Shown here piece after piece: positions 13,966 to 25,100 of a DNA stretch of 64,000 nucleotides. Position 1 is the first letter of the stretch, and each line of letters opens with the position of its first letter. The translations under genes and the position numbers were made by a program. The notes under the pieces were generated by a model. That model was not told where the DNA came from. It made no database searches and saw nothing but the letters and a program-made list of their open reading frames with translations. The stretch covers positions 1 through 64,000 of IMG/VR virus record IMGVR_UViG_3300028654_000015; one strand, 5' to 3'. This stretch comes from a virus.

Positions 13966-15771
13966 ATGGCACTACCATCAAATTCTAGAATAACAGAACT
14001 TGATTTTTTACAAATCAAACAGAACTTAATTACATATCTACAAGGCCAGCAACAATTCAAAGATTATAATTTTTCTGGATCTTCTATTAATATTCTATTA
14101 GATATTCTAGCATTGAATACTGCATATCAAGCATTCTATCTTAACATGGTAGGATCAGAAATGTTCTTAGATTCTGCACAATTAAGAAATAGTGTTGTCT
14201 CTCGTGCTAAACAATTAGGCTATACTACTAGATCAGTTCAATCAGCAAGAGCAACTGTTAATGTTACAATAGATCCTACTCAAGGTCCATTAACATCTAC
14301 TCCTTCTACTATTTTAATACCAACTTCTCAAGAATTTTCAACAGTGGTAGATTCTAAAACTTATTTCTTTACTCCTGTTCAGTCTGTATTAATTACACCT
14401 ACACTTGGTGTATATTCAGCACAAAATATTGAACTAATAGAAGGTCAAAGATTGTCGTTTAGTTGGACTGTCGATAATACATTACCAATCAAACAAAGAT
14501 TTATTATACCAAATGCAAATATTGATACTTCTGTATTAGTAGTAAAAGTACAAGAGTCAGTAACAAATTCTTCTATAGAAATATTCACACTTAATGATGA
14601 TATTAATGTAGCAAGTCCTACTTCTAAAGTTTACTTTCTACAAGAAGCAAACGACGGAGAATATGAAATATATTTTGGTGATGGTAATATTGGAGTATCA
14701 CCTCAAAACGGAAACATTGTAATTGCTGAATATGTAGTTAGCAGTGGTGATGCAGTTCTTGGTGCAACGTCTTTTGCAGCAGTAAATAAATTGGCAGGAT
14801 ATAATTCATATACTATAAACACTGTTGTTGCAGCGGAAAATTATTTTGATCAAGAATCGATAGATTCTATTAAACTATTAGCACCCTTAAATTATGAAGC
14901 ACAAAATAGAGCAGTAACAAAGAGTGACTATGAAACATTAATAAAAAAAGATATACCTAGTATTCAATATGTAAGAGTGTGGGGTGGAGAAGATAACGTA
15001 CCACCTGAATATGGTAAAGTATTTGTTGCTCTAAAACCTAGTACTGGTCTTTCTTTATCTGAAGATCAGAAAGCAGATATAATCAATACTTATATCAAAC
15101 CTAGAAATATTATTTCTATTGAAGTAGATATAGTAGAACCAGATTATCTCTTTATAGAAGTAGATGCAATTGTAAATTTCAATTCAAAGATAACCACATT
15201 AGATTCTTCAGATATTAGTAATTTAGTAACTTCTGCTATCGAATCATTTGCTACTTCAACATTAAATGGGTTTGATAGCAATTTTAGATATTCAAAATTA
15301 ATTCAAGCAATAGATAATGCAGACGAATCTATTGTAGGAAATTTAACTGATATTAAAATAAAATATAGAATATTTCCACCTTTTAATGTGCCCAAAAATT
15401 TCACCATTATTACAAATAATGCATTTAGTACTGGCGACTCATTGAATAATATATCTTCGATCAATTCAAGTGGGTTTTATTATAAAGGAATACTCACTTA
15501 TATAAGTGATGATGGTAGGGGCAATCTTTACTTATATCGTATAGTAAATAATCAAAAAATATTGATAGAATCAAATGTAGGAACCGTAAACTACGTTGCT
15601 GGTAGTATTCAATTAAACGGACTTATTGTTCAAAATATACCAAATAGTTTGGATTATATTGACTTTATTATAACCCCATCAAAAGATGATATTATATCTT
15701 TGCGAGAACAAATTTTATTATTAGATAGTTCTGATATTTCTGTAACTGTAAATGATGTTAATATAAGTTAA
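13966..15771 (+). CDS. gp6: Baseplate wedge protein gp6
   Basis: 601 residues, against 660 in T4. The N-terminal ITELDFLQIKQNLITYLQGQQQFKDYNFSGS with INILLDILALNTAYQAFYLNM and the later DYETLIKKDIPSIQYVRVWGGED are the standard gp6/J-like wedge signatures. Gp6 dimers form the continuous ring of the baseplate inner core and drive the hexagon-to-star change. The stop overlaps the next ATG by one base. Confidence 0.95.
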   Translation: MALPSNSRITELDFLQIKQNLITYLQGQQQFKDYNFSGSSINILLDILALNTAYQAFYLNMVGSEMFLDSAQLRNSVVSRAKQLGYTTRSVQSARATVNVTIDPTQGPLTSTPSTILIPTSQEFSTVVDSKTYFFTPVQSVLITPTLGVYSAQNIELIEGQRLSFSWTVDNTLPIKQRFIIPNANIDTSVLVVKVQESVTNSSIEIFTLNDDINVASPTSKVYFLQEANDGEYEIYFGDGNIGVSPQNGNIVIAEYVVSSGDAVLGATSFAAVNKLAGYNSYTINTVVAAENYFDQESIDSIKLLAPLNYEAQNRAVTKSDYETLIKKDIPSIQYVRVWGGEDNVPPEYGKVFVALKPSTGLSLSEDQKADIINTYIKPRNIISIEVDIVEPDYLFIEVDAIVNFNSKITTLDSSDISNLVTSAIESFATSTLNGFDSNFRYSKLIQAIDNADESIVGNLTDIKIKYRIFPPFNVPKNFTIITNNAFSTGDSLNNISSINSSGFYYKGILTYISDDGRGNLYLYRIVNNQKILIESNVGTVNYVAGSIQLNGLIVQNIPNSLDYIDFIITPSKDDIISLREQILLLDSSDISVTVNDVNIS

Positions 15772-17429
15772 TGGACCAAACAATATTTCCCATAGGAATA
15801 ATTTCTCCTTTCACTCCCATTGGAAGTTGTATATTATTGCCTGGTCCTATCACAAGAAATATACAATCTATAGTAACATCTGAAGCATTTGGATATCCGA
15901 GTGTTGGTAATATTACTTTAACTGGATATTCAATACCTTCACAAGAAGCATTTGGTCCAAAAATTGTAGTTAATGCCCAAGTTAGATTTCCTGTAGTAAG
16001 CCCTGTATTACAAGACGAATTTCCTGCTTTTGTAGCAGAAGATCATCCATTATTTTTGCAATTTATGGGGGCATATTATGAATGGATGGAAAATGCTGGA
16101 CAAGCAATATATCAAACAAAAAATCTATTAAACATACAAGATATAGATACTACAGTTGATGATTTTATTGATTTTTTCAATAGTGAATTCCTAGTAAATT
16201 TTCCAAAGAAAATCACAGCAAACACGCCTTTAGTATTAAAAAATATAAAACAATATTATAGAGCAAGAGGAACCGAAAAATCTTTTGAATTCTTTTTTAA
16301 TGTATTGTTTGGTGAAAAGGTTTCGTTTTATTATCCTAGAACAGATATATTAAAAGTATCAGATGGTAAATGGGTACAACCAAAAACATTAAGAGTATCT
16401 TCTATTCAAGGAGACCCATTTCAACTCTTAGGTAGAAAAATCCACGGGAAAACTAATAATGCTACTGCATTTGTTGAGCAGGTATATAGTGTACAAGAAG
16501 GTTTCATAACAATCTATGAACTATATTTGAATATATCAAGTATTACTGGGGAATTTGACGCGGCAGAAATTTTAGATACATTAGACAATAGCGGAATAGT
16601 TTGTCAAATATCATCTCTCCCTGTTGCGATTACTATTATAAATGGTGGAGCAGGATATCAAGTAGAACAAGAAGTTATTATAATGGGAAGTGGAGATGGT
16701 GCTACAGCAAAAATAACTTCGGTTGATACATTAGGTGCTATTCAAAATGTTGAAATTACAAATTATGGGGCTGCATATGTTGGTGTAACTAATGTGATAT
16801 TTCCTATCTATCCAGGAGTAACTAGTCAAGCACATGGTTCAGTGGTAATTGGTGCTTTAACAAACTATACAGGATATTATCTAAATGAAGATGGACAACT
16901 ATCAACTACAAAGTTTCTGCAAGATGGATATTATTATCAGCAATTTTCCTATGTAGTGCAATTATCTGAATCATTAGTTAGTTATGCTGATGCATTAAAA
17001 AAAGAATTACATCCTGCTGGTTTTATATTCTTTGGTAATTTCTTATCTGAAAGTGAAGTCAATGCACAAGTAAAAATTCCAGAGGGTGCTGAAGAAGATT
17101 TAGAATTATTAGAAGAACCATCAAATATTGTGAAATGTGAATACACAGTAGATAGCGAAACATTGCTATTGGATGCATTTCAACAAGATGAAAATTCATA
17201 TCATCTTGGACCATCATATCGTAGTATTGAAAGAGACAAATTCAAATACAAACCATATCAAGCATATAATGCTGCACCTGATGTGGCTGTAGGAGCCAAT
17301 TCGACATATTGGGACACCTATGCAAACTATCAAATAAAACACTTCAAAGATTATATCGTTGGAGATTTTAAAAATAAGCCATGGAAACAAACAAAAATAC
17401 AACCGGAACCAGGGTTTAGAACCGAGTAG
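15771..17429 (+). CDS. Baseplate wedge-region structural protein (gp7 position)
   Basis: 552 residues, between gp6 and gp8 where T4 has gp7 (1032 residues), but with no visible T4 gp7 similarity. Its core (HPLFLQFMGAYYEWMEN, DIDTTVDDFIDFFNSEFL, YYRARGTEKSFEFFFNVLFGE) is typical of a structural protein in aquatic T4-like phages. Residues about 37-67 hold two EAFG repeats (SEAFG and SIPSQEAFGPKI) shared with the repeat protein at 49426. A GxGYxxE beta module follows. Probably a wedge component linking gp6 and gp8; ends with TAG. Confidence 0.75.
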   Translation: MDQTIFPIGIISPFTPIGSCILLPGPITRNIQSIVTSEAFGYPSVGNITLTGYSIPSQEAFGPKIVVNAQVRFPVVSPVLQDEFPAFVAEDHPLFLQFMGAYYEWMENAGQAIYQTKNLLNIQDIDTTVDDFIDFFNSEFLVNFPKKITANTPLVLKNIKQYYRARGTEKSFEFFFNVLFGEKVSFYYPRTDILKVSDGKWVQPKTLRVSSIQGDPFQLLGRKIHGKTNNATAFVEQVYSVQEGFITIYELYLNISSITGEFDAAEILDTLDNSGIVCQISSLPVAITIINGGAGYQVEQEVIIMGSGDGATAKITSVDTLGAIQNVEITNYGAAYVGVTNVIFPIYPGVTSQAHGSVVIGALTNYTGYYLNEDGQLSTTKFLQDGYYYQQFSYVVQLSESLVSYADALKKELHPAGFIFFGNFLSESEVNAQVKIPEGAEEDLELLEEPSNIVKCEYTVDSETLLLDAFQQDENSYHLGPSYRSIERDKFKYKPYQAYNAAPDVAVGANSTYWDTYANYQIKHFKDYIVGDFKNKPWKQTKIQPEPGFRTE

Positions 17430-17487
17430 ATAATCCAAATAGATGAAAATAACTTTTAAATTTTACACATAAATAAAAAATAGAAAT

Positions 17488-19146
17488 ATGGTTGCGATAA
17501 TTACAGAACAATTTAGACTAAATCAAGCAAAAGATTTTCTAGATAATTTTACTGATGTTAGTAAAAATCTATACTTCTTTATTGCTAGATCTAGACCCTG
17601 GCCTACAGATATAGTCAATCATATCAATGAAAATTCACCACCTGCACCACAAGATGATGTAAGTGAATTATATGGCATTTGGGACAATATACTTGGATTA
17701 AAAAAGATAGATTCGAGTGATACTACCCTAGTAATTCCAAGATTCAACTGGGATAGTACTGGTAATACAATCTATAAACCATATGATGATCAAGACGCAG
17801 ATCTATTCAATCACCCAACACAAAGTGAAGTATCAGCAGCAAATTTAGGTGGATATACAGCAGGTTCTTTTTTCATCATAACTGATGAATTGAACATTTT
17901 TAAATGCCTTAATAATAACAATGGTGCTAAGAGTACAGTAAAACCAACACTCCCATTAAGTTCTCCTTGGATCGTGTCAACATCTGATGGTTATCAATGG
18001 AAGTTTATGGCTTCTGTTTCACCTGCAAATTCGAATAAATTCTTGTCTGATTTGTGGGTACCTGTTCATACATTAGGTAATGTTCCTACTGATGGTAGCA
18101 CACAATGGTCTGTTGAACAAAGTGCAGTCGATGGGGCAATCGATAATTTTATTATTAATAATGTTGGTTCTGGTTATGCATATGTATTAACTGGTACTTT
18201 AATTGGTGCTGGTTCGAATACTGCATCTTTGCCAGCAGGAGCATCTAGTATTACTGGAGCATATGTTGGGTGTCAGATCTTTATTACAGGAGGAACTGGT
18301 TTTCCTTCTTCTCCTAGAACAATTACTGCATATAATGGTTCCACCAAAATTGCAACACTAGATTCTTCATGGTCTGCTGATAATACTACAACATTTGAAA
18401 TTTGGCCCGGCGTTGTTGTTTCAGGAAATGGAACTGGTGCCACTGCAAAATTGATTATTAACACATCAGGACCGAATGTAGGAAAAATTAAACAAGTATT
18501 GGTAACAAATGCTGGTTCGAATTATACATACGCTACTGCTTCAATAAATGGTGGTGGAGGTGCAGGAGCATCTATCAGACCTGTAGTTTCTCCAAAAGGG
18601 GGAAATGGCAAAGACATCGAAAAAGAACTTGGGGCATTTTTTAATATGTATGATGTCAGACTTCCTTATGATGATGGTTCTGGGGATATTCCACTTTATA
18701 ATGATTATCGTATTATAGGAATAGTTATAGATGTTTTGAATAGTAATTCTACATTAGCAAGCGCATCAACTAGAATTGGAGTGAAATCTCTTAATATTAT
18801 TGGTGAAACTGCTGGTATTGGTGGAGACTTTCAACCAGACGAACTATTAACAGGAGTACTAGGACCAAACACTGCACAAGCAGCAGCAGTTGAATATATT
18901 TCAAGTGGTATAGGAACTGGTTCTTTACGTTTTTGGCAAGATTCTATTACTGGATACAATTCATTTCTAGATGGTATGGTAGTCACTGGTTCTATTAGTG
19001 GTGCAACTGGTACTATTGCTGTATCTGGTGTTGTTGACCGAGAAGTTCTAAAAAATAGTGGAGAAATAATTTATATAGAATATAAAAGACCAATCGTTAG
19101 AGATGCAGGTCAAACAGAAATTCATAAGTGCATCATAGAATTTTAA
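17488..19146 (+). CDS. gp8: Baseplate wedge protein gp8 (enlarged)
   Basis: 552 residues against 334 in T4. N-terminal TEQFRLNQAKDFL and YFFIARSRPWP, the VIPRFNW segment, DGYQWKFMASV, and the very end (GEIIYIEYKRPIVRDAGQTEIHKCIIEF) all match T4 gp8. About 200 residues of glycine-rich beta modules (GSGYAY..., GATAKL..., SGATGTI...) are inserted in the second half. A CATAAATA box at 17468-17475 lies close to the ATG, possibly a late promoter. Gp8 dimers link the wedge to the gp10/gp7 periphery. Confidence 0.9.
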   Translation: MVAIITEQFRLNQAKDFLDNFTDVSKNLYFFIARSRPWPTDIVNHINENSPPAPQDDVSELYGIWDNILGLKKIDSSDTTLVIPRFNWDSTGNTIYKPYDDQDADLFNHPTQSEVSAANLGGYTAGSFFIITDELNIFKCLNNNNGAKSTVKPTLPLSSPWIVSTSDGYQWKFMASVSPANSNKFLSDLWVPVHTLGNVPTDGSTQWSVEQSAVDGAIDNFIINNVGSGYAYVLTGTLIGAGSNTASLPAGASSITGAYVGCQIFITGGTGFPSSPRTITAYNGSTKIATLDSSWSADNTTTFEIWPGVVVSGNGTGATAKLIINTSGPNVGKIKQVLVTNAGSNYTYATASINGGGGAGASIRPVVSPKGGNGKDIEKELGAFFNMYDVRLPYDDGSGDIPLYNDYRIIGIVIDVLNSNSTLASASTRIGVKSLNIIGETAGIGGDFQPDELLTGVLGPNTAQAAAVEYISSGIGTGSLRFWQDSITGYNSFLDGMVVTGSISGATGTIAVSGVVDREVLKNSGEIIYIEYKRPIVRDAGQTEIHKCIIEF

Positions 19147-19158
19147 TAAGAAAATAAC

Positions 19159-22100
19159 ATGGCAATTGATCTTTCCCAGCCACCATATAATGACGATTTC
19201 GATGAAACTAAAAAGTTTTATCGAATTCTATTTCGTCCTAGTCGAGCAGTACAAGTACGTGAACTGAATCAACTTCAGTCAATGATTCAAAAACAAATTG
19301 AAAGAATGGGAAATCATATCTTTCAAAATGGAGCACAAGTTCTTCCTGGTAGTGAACAAGGTGTAAAATACATTAACAATAATGGGTGGATCAAAATCCC
19401 AAGAACTGCGAATGCAGATAATGCAACACAACTGCAAACATACTGGATGGGAAAAACAATTAAAAGTACAAGTGGTGCTAGTAATATTACTGCTACTGTA
19501 ATTGGATTTCGTGAACCAGATTCTATAGATGAAGCCAGATTATATATTACATATCTGAGTGCAGATACAATTGACGGTCAAAGTTCTACTTTTTCTGATG
19601 GACAAAACATAACAACTGTAGAAATAACACCAATCACTGCAACCTTAGTTGCTTCTGGTTCGAATGGCTTTATTTCTTCTGTCGTAGTAGAACAAGGTGT
19701 ATATTTCTTCAACGGTGATTTTGTTTTAGTTGATCAACAAACCGTATTTTTAATTCCAGATAATACAGAAGATCAAGCATCTTGGACAAATCAACCTACT
19801 GCATTAGTTGGGTTAGAAATATCAGAAGTAATTATTACAGCACAAGATGATTCTAGTTTGTTTGATAATGCAACTGGTACTCCTAACTTTTCTGCTCCTG
19901 GTGCTGATAGATTAAACATAGATGCAACCTTAATTCAAGCATCATTAAATACTATTGATCCAAATTTTATTGAACTAGTAAAAGTAGTAAATGGTACTGT
20001 ACAACTTCGTGTAAGTGATACAGAATATTCTGTTATTGCAGATACATTAGCAAGAAGAACTTTCGATCAATCAGGTGATTATACTGTTTTACCATTTCAA
20101 GCACAAGTTAAAGATTTCTTAAATGAAAATGGCAATGGTGGGGCTCATATTGAAAAAGAATTTTACTATCCCACTCAAGCAGCAGCACAGCAAGCATCTA
20201 TAGATATATTTGAAATTTCTTCTCCTGGCGAAGGATCTTTACATCCTACTGTTGCAGGTGCATGGATACCAGCAGCATCTTATGATGAATTTCTTGCAAA
20301 CTGTCGTGCAAAATTATCTATAGTAATTGATCCAGGTAAAGCATACGTAAAGGGTTATGAAATTTCAAAAATTGCTACTAATATAGTAGATATTGATAGA
20401 GCCCGTTCATTAAAGTTCAAAAATAATCAAACAATTTTTACACCACTTGGTACATTCATTTATACCGATGATATGTTTGGTACACCAGATCTATTAAATT
20501 ATGATCTTATTGAATTGCATTCAGATCCAGTTGTTACTAACGGTGTAAGTCCTAATGCAAAGATTGGTAGTGCAAGAATTCTTAGTGTACAATTTTTTAA
20601 TGGATTAAATGGGACCGCATCTGGCATTTATCAACTGTTTCTATTTGATATTGAAATGGATTCTACGCATGATTTCTCTGCTGTAAAAGGAATATATGCA
20701 GGGAGTCCTACATTTACTTGCAATCCAGTACTATCTACGTTTCAATTAACTGGTAGTGTTGCATCTGGTACAAATCAATTGGTTGGTACTGGTACTTCAT
20801 GGAGAAATGATCAAACACAAAGATTATCTCTTGGTGATTGGGTACAAGTTGGTCTTGGGGCAGCCTCAAAATATTATAAAGTAACACAAGACCCAGATAC
20901 AGATAATATTTTAAAAGTAAGTCCGAATCCAGCAACAGATAGTCACACATGGGTAGATGGTGCTGTAATATCGTATCTGTCTATATCATTACAAAGCAAT
21001 AGTCCCGATCCTTCTCTATTGTTCAAATTGCCAGACGAATATGTATATACTGTTCGTGGTAGTGATCAAGATATTGTTAACCCATCAGATATTGAAACTG
21101 TATATATTTCTAAGAGAGTTATTGCAGATGGTAATCCTCCAAATTCTACTTCTGATGGTGGAGGAGATCTTAATTTCACATTAACAGATCCTAATGAAGA
21201 ATTTCAAGCATTCTCTACAGAAGATTATGTTGTCATTAGAGAAGATACCGGAGACTGGATTGAATTACTACCATATGTTTCTGGTACACCGGGAGCAGGA
21301 CAAGCAGAAGTTAGACCTGTAGGAAACACACTTACAATTTATACAGGCGTACCTGGTGTAAATTTTTATGTTGTTGCATCTATTATCAGAGATGGCGGTT
21401 TTGCAGGAAAAGAAAAAGCAAAAACATTGATCAAAGGTTCTTTCGATAATACTGGTACCTACAATGGTTCATATGTAGAAACAGCAAGTTCAGATGTTAC
21501 CTTAATATCATTGGGAAAAGCAGATGTACTAAGAATCACTCGTGTTGTTATGTCGCCTGATTATACTACATCACCTAGCAACCAACTAACATTACCTTCT
21601 GGTCATGTTGATATTACTGGCGCATATACATTAGATAGTGGACAACGAGATTATTATTATGATATAGGTTCTGCTATTCTAAGACAAGGCAACACAAGAC
21701 CACAAGGAAAAATTAGAGTTGAATTTGATTATTTTCAGCATGGTAATACTGGAAATTATTTCTCTGTAGATTCATATCCATTTCAAGGTGGTGGGGCAAA
21801 TATGAACTATGAAGAAATTCCTGTATTTTCTTCATCAAATGGTATTCAATATCCATTAGCAAGTTGTATTGATTTTCGTCCAAGAGTAAATGAACCAGGA
21901 GGAATACAAAGTGGATTTTCTACATACTTAGAACCACCACGAGATAATTTCAGAGCAGATTATCATTTCTATCAAGCAAGAATTGATAAATTATATTTGG
22001 ACAAAACTGGTGTATTTGCTACGAATAAAGGAACACCAGATCAAAATCCTCAAACTCCTACAGAACCAGCAACAGGAATGACAACTCATATTTTAACATT

Positions 22101-25100
22101 GAGTCCATATACTGCTTCCCCTGCTGCATGTAATATTTCTCTGGTGAATAATAGACGTTATACAATGAGAGATATTGGTAAGTTAGAAAATAGAATTTCT
22201 AATTTAGAATTCTATACTTCTTTATCTTTACTAGAAAAGAATACAAATGATCTTTTCATACCAAATGCACTTGGACAAAATAAAACAAAACAAGGGTTTC
22301 TTGTTGATAACTTTAGTACATTTGATGTTGCTGATCTGACTAATCCAGATTATCATGCAGCAATAGATACAACTAATAAAGAAATGAGACCAATGATCTA
22401 TCAATCAAATGTAGAATTGATTGAAAAGAATTCTTTGATTTCTAATCCTTTATCATTAATAACTGCAAGAACAAGTTCACATTATCAAGCAACAGGTGAA
22501 ATTTTTACTTTACCATATACACAAGTTGTAATGGCAGAGCAAGTATTGGCAAGTAAAGTTTCTAACATTAATCCGTATGATGTATTTACATATTCTGGAT
22601 CCATTAAATTAGATCCATGGAGTGATGAATGGATTGATACCACACAATTACTACCAGTGAATGTTCAAGATTCTGGTGCATATGATGCAATCGCTGGAAG
22701 TTTTGGTCCAACTGGAACCATGATTAACTACAGTGCCACATTAAATAATTTCGTTGGTCTTGATACAACAAGTACACCAGTAGGACAGACTTCAGTACTT
22801 CAAGCAGGTGGAAAAATAGTAGGTCAAGCAAGACAGAATGGACAAAATTACACAAAAACTGCATCTGGTTTAGTAGTATCAGTTCCACCTGGCTATGCTA
22901 ATTCTGGTTCTTTAGTAAGTGTTGGTGCTAATACTATTACTAGCCAACAGATTCAAACAACTGTAACTGCTAATGTACAGCAAACATCTATAGGTTTACA
23001 ACAATCAATACAAGATTTAGGGTTTACAAATCCAGTAGATTTAGGCGATAAAGTTATTGATACTTCAGTAGCAGCATTTATTCGTTCTAGGGATGTTAAT
23101 TTCACAGGCCAAGCATTAATACCAAATGGTAGAGTATATCCTTTCTTTGATAATGTTGATGTTAGTGCTTATTGTAAGCCAACTGGTGGTAGTTATGGAG
23201 ATCCATTAGTATGTGATAATTTCGGAACTGTATCTGGAATATTTACAATACCAAATGATATCAATACTGGTGTTCGTTTTAAAACTGGTACTAGAACTTT
23301 TAGATTAACAACATCTTCTACAAATCAACAGCAACCTGCACCTGCATCCTGGGCAGATGCACAATATGTTGCACAAGGAACAGTTCAGACAAAACAAGAT
23401 ACAACATATTCTACTAGAGCATATACAATTGATAGTAAGATTGTAACTCAAACTGGAAATACTGTTGCATTATCTTCTAGTTCCATTACTGGTACTCAAA
23501 CTTCCACACAAGATCCTATTGCAGAAAGTTTCTTCGTTTATGATGATGGTGGTTGTTTTATAACTGATATTGATATATTCTTTTATAAGAGACCGACAGA
23601 CACAAACAAACCAAGACCACCAGTAAAACTACAACTTCGATCTTTAGATGATGGTGGAAATCCATCTATTAATATTCTTCCTTTTGGTGAAGTTATTAAA
23701 CAAGCATATGAGGTAGTAACAAACGTAATAGATCTCACTCAAGGTACATTAACGATTGCTGGTAATGCAGTAAATGGTACTGTTGGTGTCGATGCTGGTC
23801 CATGGACGTCTTCAACTTCTGTTAAAGATTCAGATGGAAAAGAAATATCTGTTCATAATGCATCTGATAGAACTATTACAGAAAATACACCATTATCATT
23901 AAGTACAACACCTACTGATGATATGATACCCACAAGATTCACATTCGATGCTCCCATATATCTAGAACAAAATACAAGTTATTGTTTTGTATTAATTTCT
24001 GATAGCAGTGATTACAATGTATGGGTAGCACAATCTGGTCCAGATGTTACTGGTAGAGATGGAGTAGATACATTTAGAGATGCTGGTGCAGTTAATACTA
24101 ATATAGGTACAAATAATCCTATAACAAAAGATCCATATATTGCTGGTGTATATTTCAAATCTCAAAATTCAATCTCATGGACAGCAGATCAAACAATAGA
24201 TATTAAATTTGCAATACATAAAGCAGCATTTGATACCTCTATTAATGGAGAAATTGATTTTATAAATGAAGTTCTACCAACAAGAACTTTAACATTAGAC
24301 CCTCTACAAACATTGAGTGGTTCTTCTTTAGTTCGTGTTTATCATCCTTCACATGGTATGGTTGTTAGTACACCTCCTACTATGGTAGTATTCTCTGGTA
24401 TAACTGGTGGGAACGGAATAACTTTAGGTAATTTGAATAGTACTTCTGGTTTACCAATCGTAGCGGCAGAAATGGATTACTATGTCGTGAATGCTGGTGC
24501 TAATGCATCATCTTCTGGTCATACTGGTGGTAATGCAGTAACAGCAACAGAAAACAAAAGATTCGAAGAATTTATATTTTTAACAACACCATTAGTATTA
24601 CCAAATACAAATGTAGGATGGAATACACAATTAACTGAAAGTGCTGGTGTTAATGATGACTTTAATACTCCATATGTGGTAGAACAAAGAGTAAATACTG
24701 TACCAAATACAAAAATCATTCTTAGTAAACCTGCACAAGTATCTTCCTCAATTAATGAACAAAGACCCACAGATATTCCTACAGGACCATCTCAAGTAAC
24801 ATCTGTTGGACTTGGTGATAATCGTTCTCTTCAATTAAGAGCAGTATTATCTAGTTCTAATGTAAACCTATCACCAGTAATTGATACATCTAGATTTAGT
24901 ATGGTATTAACAGATAATCGATTGGACAATCCTGGTGGATTATCTAGCGATTCGCACAATATTAATTCTACGTTTGATATTTTTGCATGTCTACCTAGTA
25001 CAGATGCACCATCAGTTATAGCAAGTTATCTCGCAAGCAAAATATTTTTCAGCACATCTACTGGAATATTAACTGGCACTGCATTTTCAAATTCTAGTAC

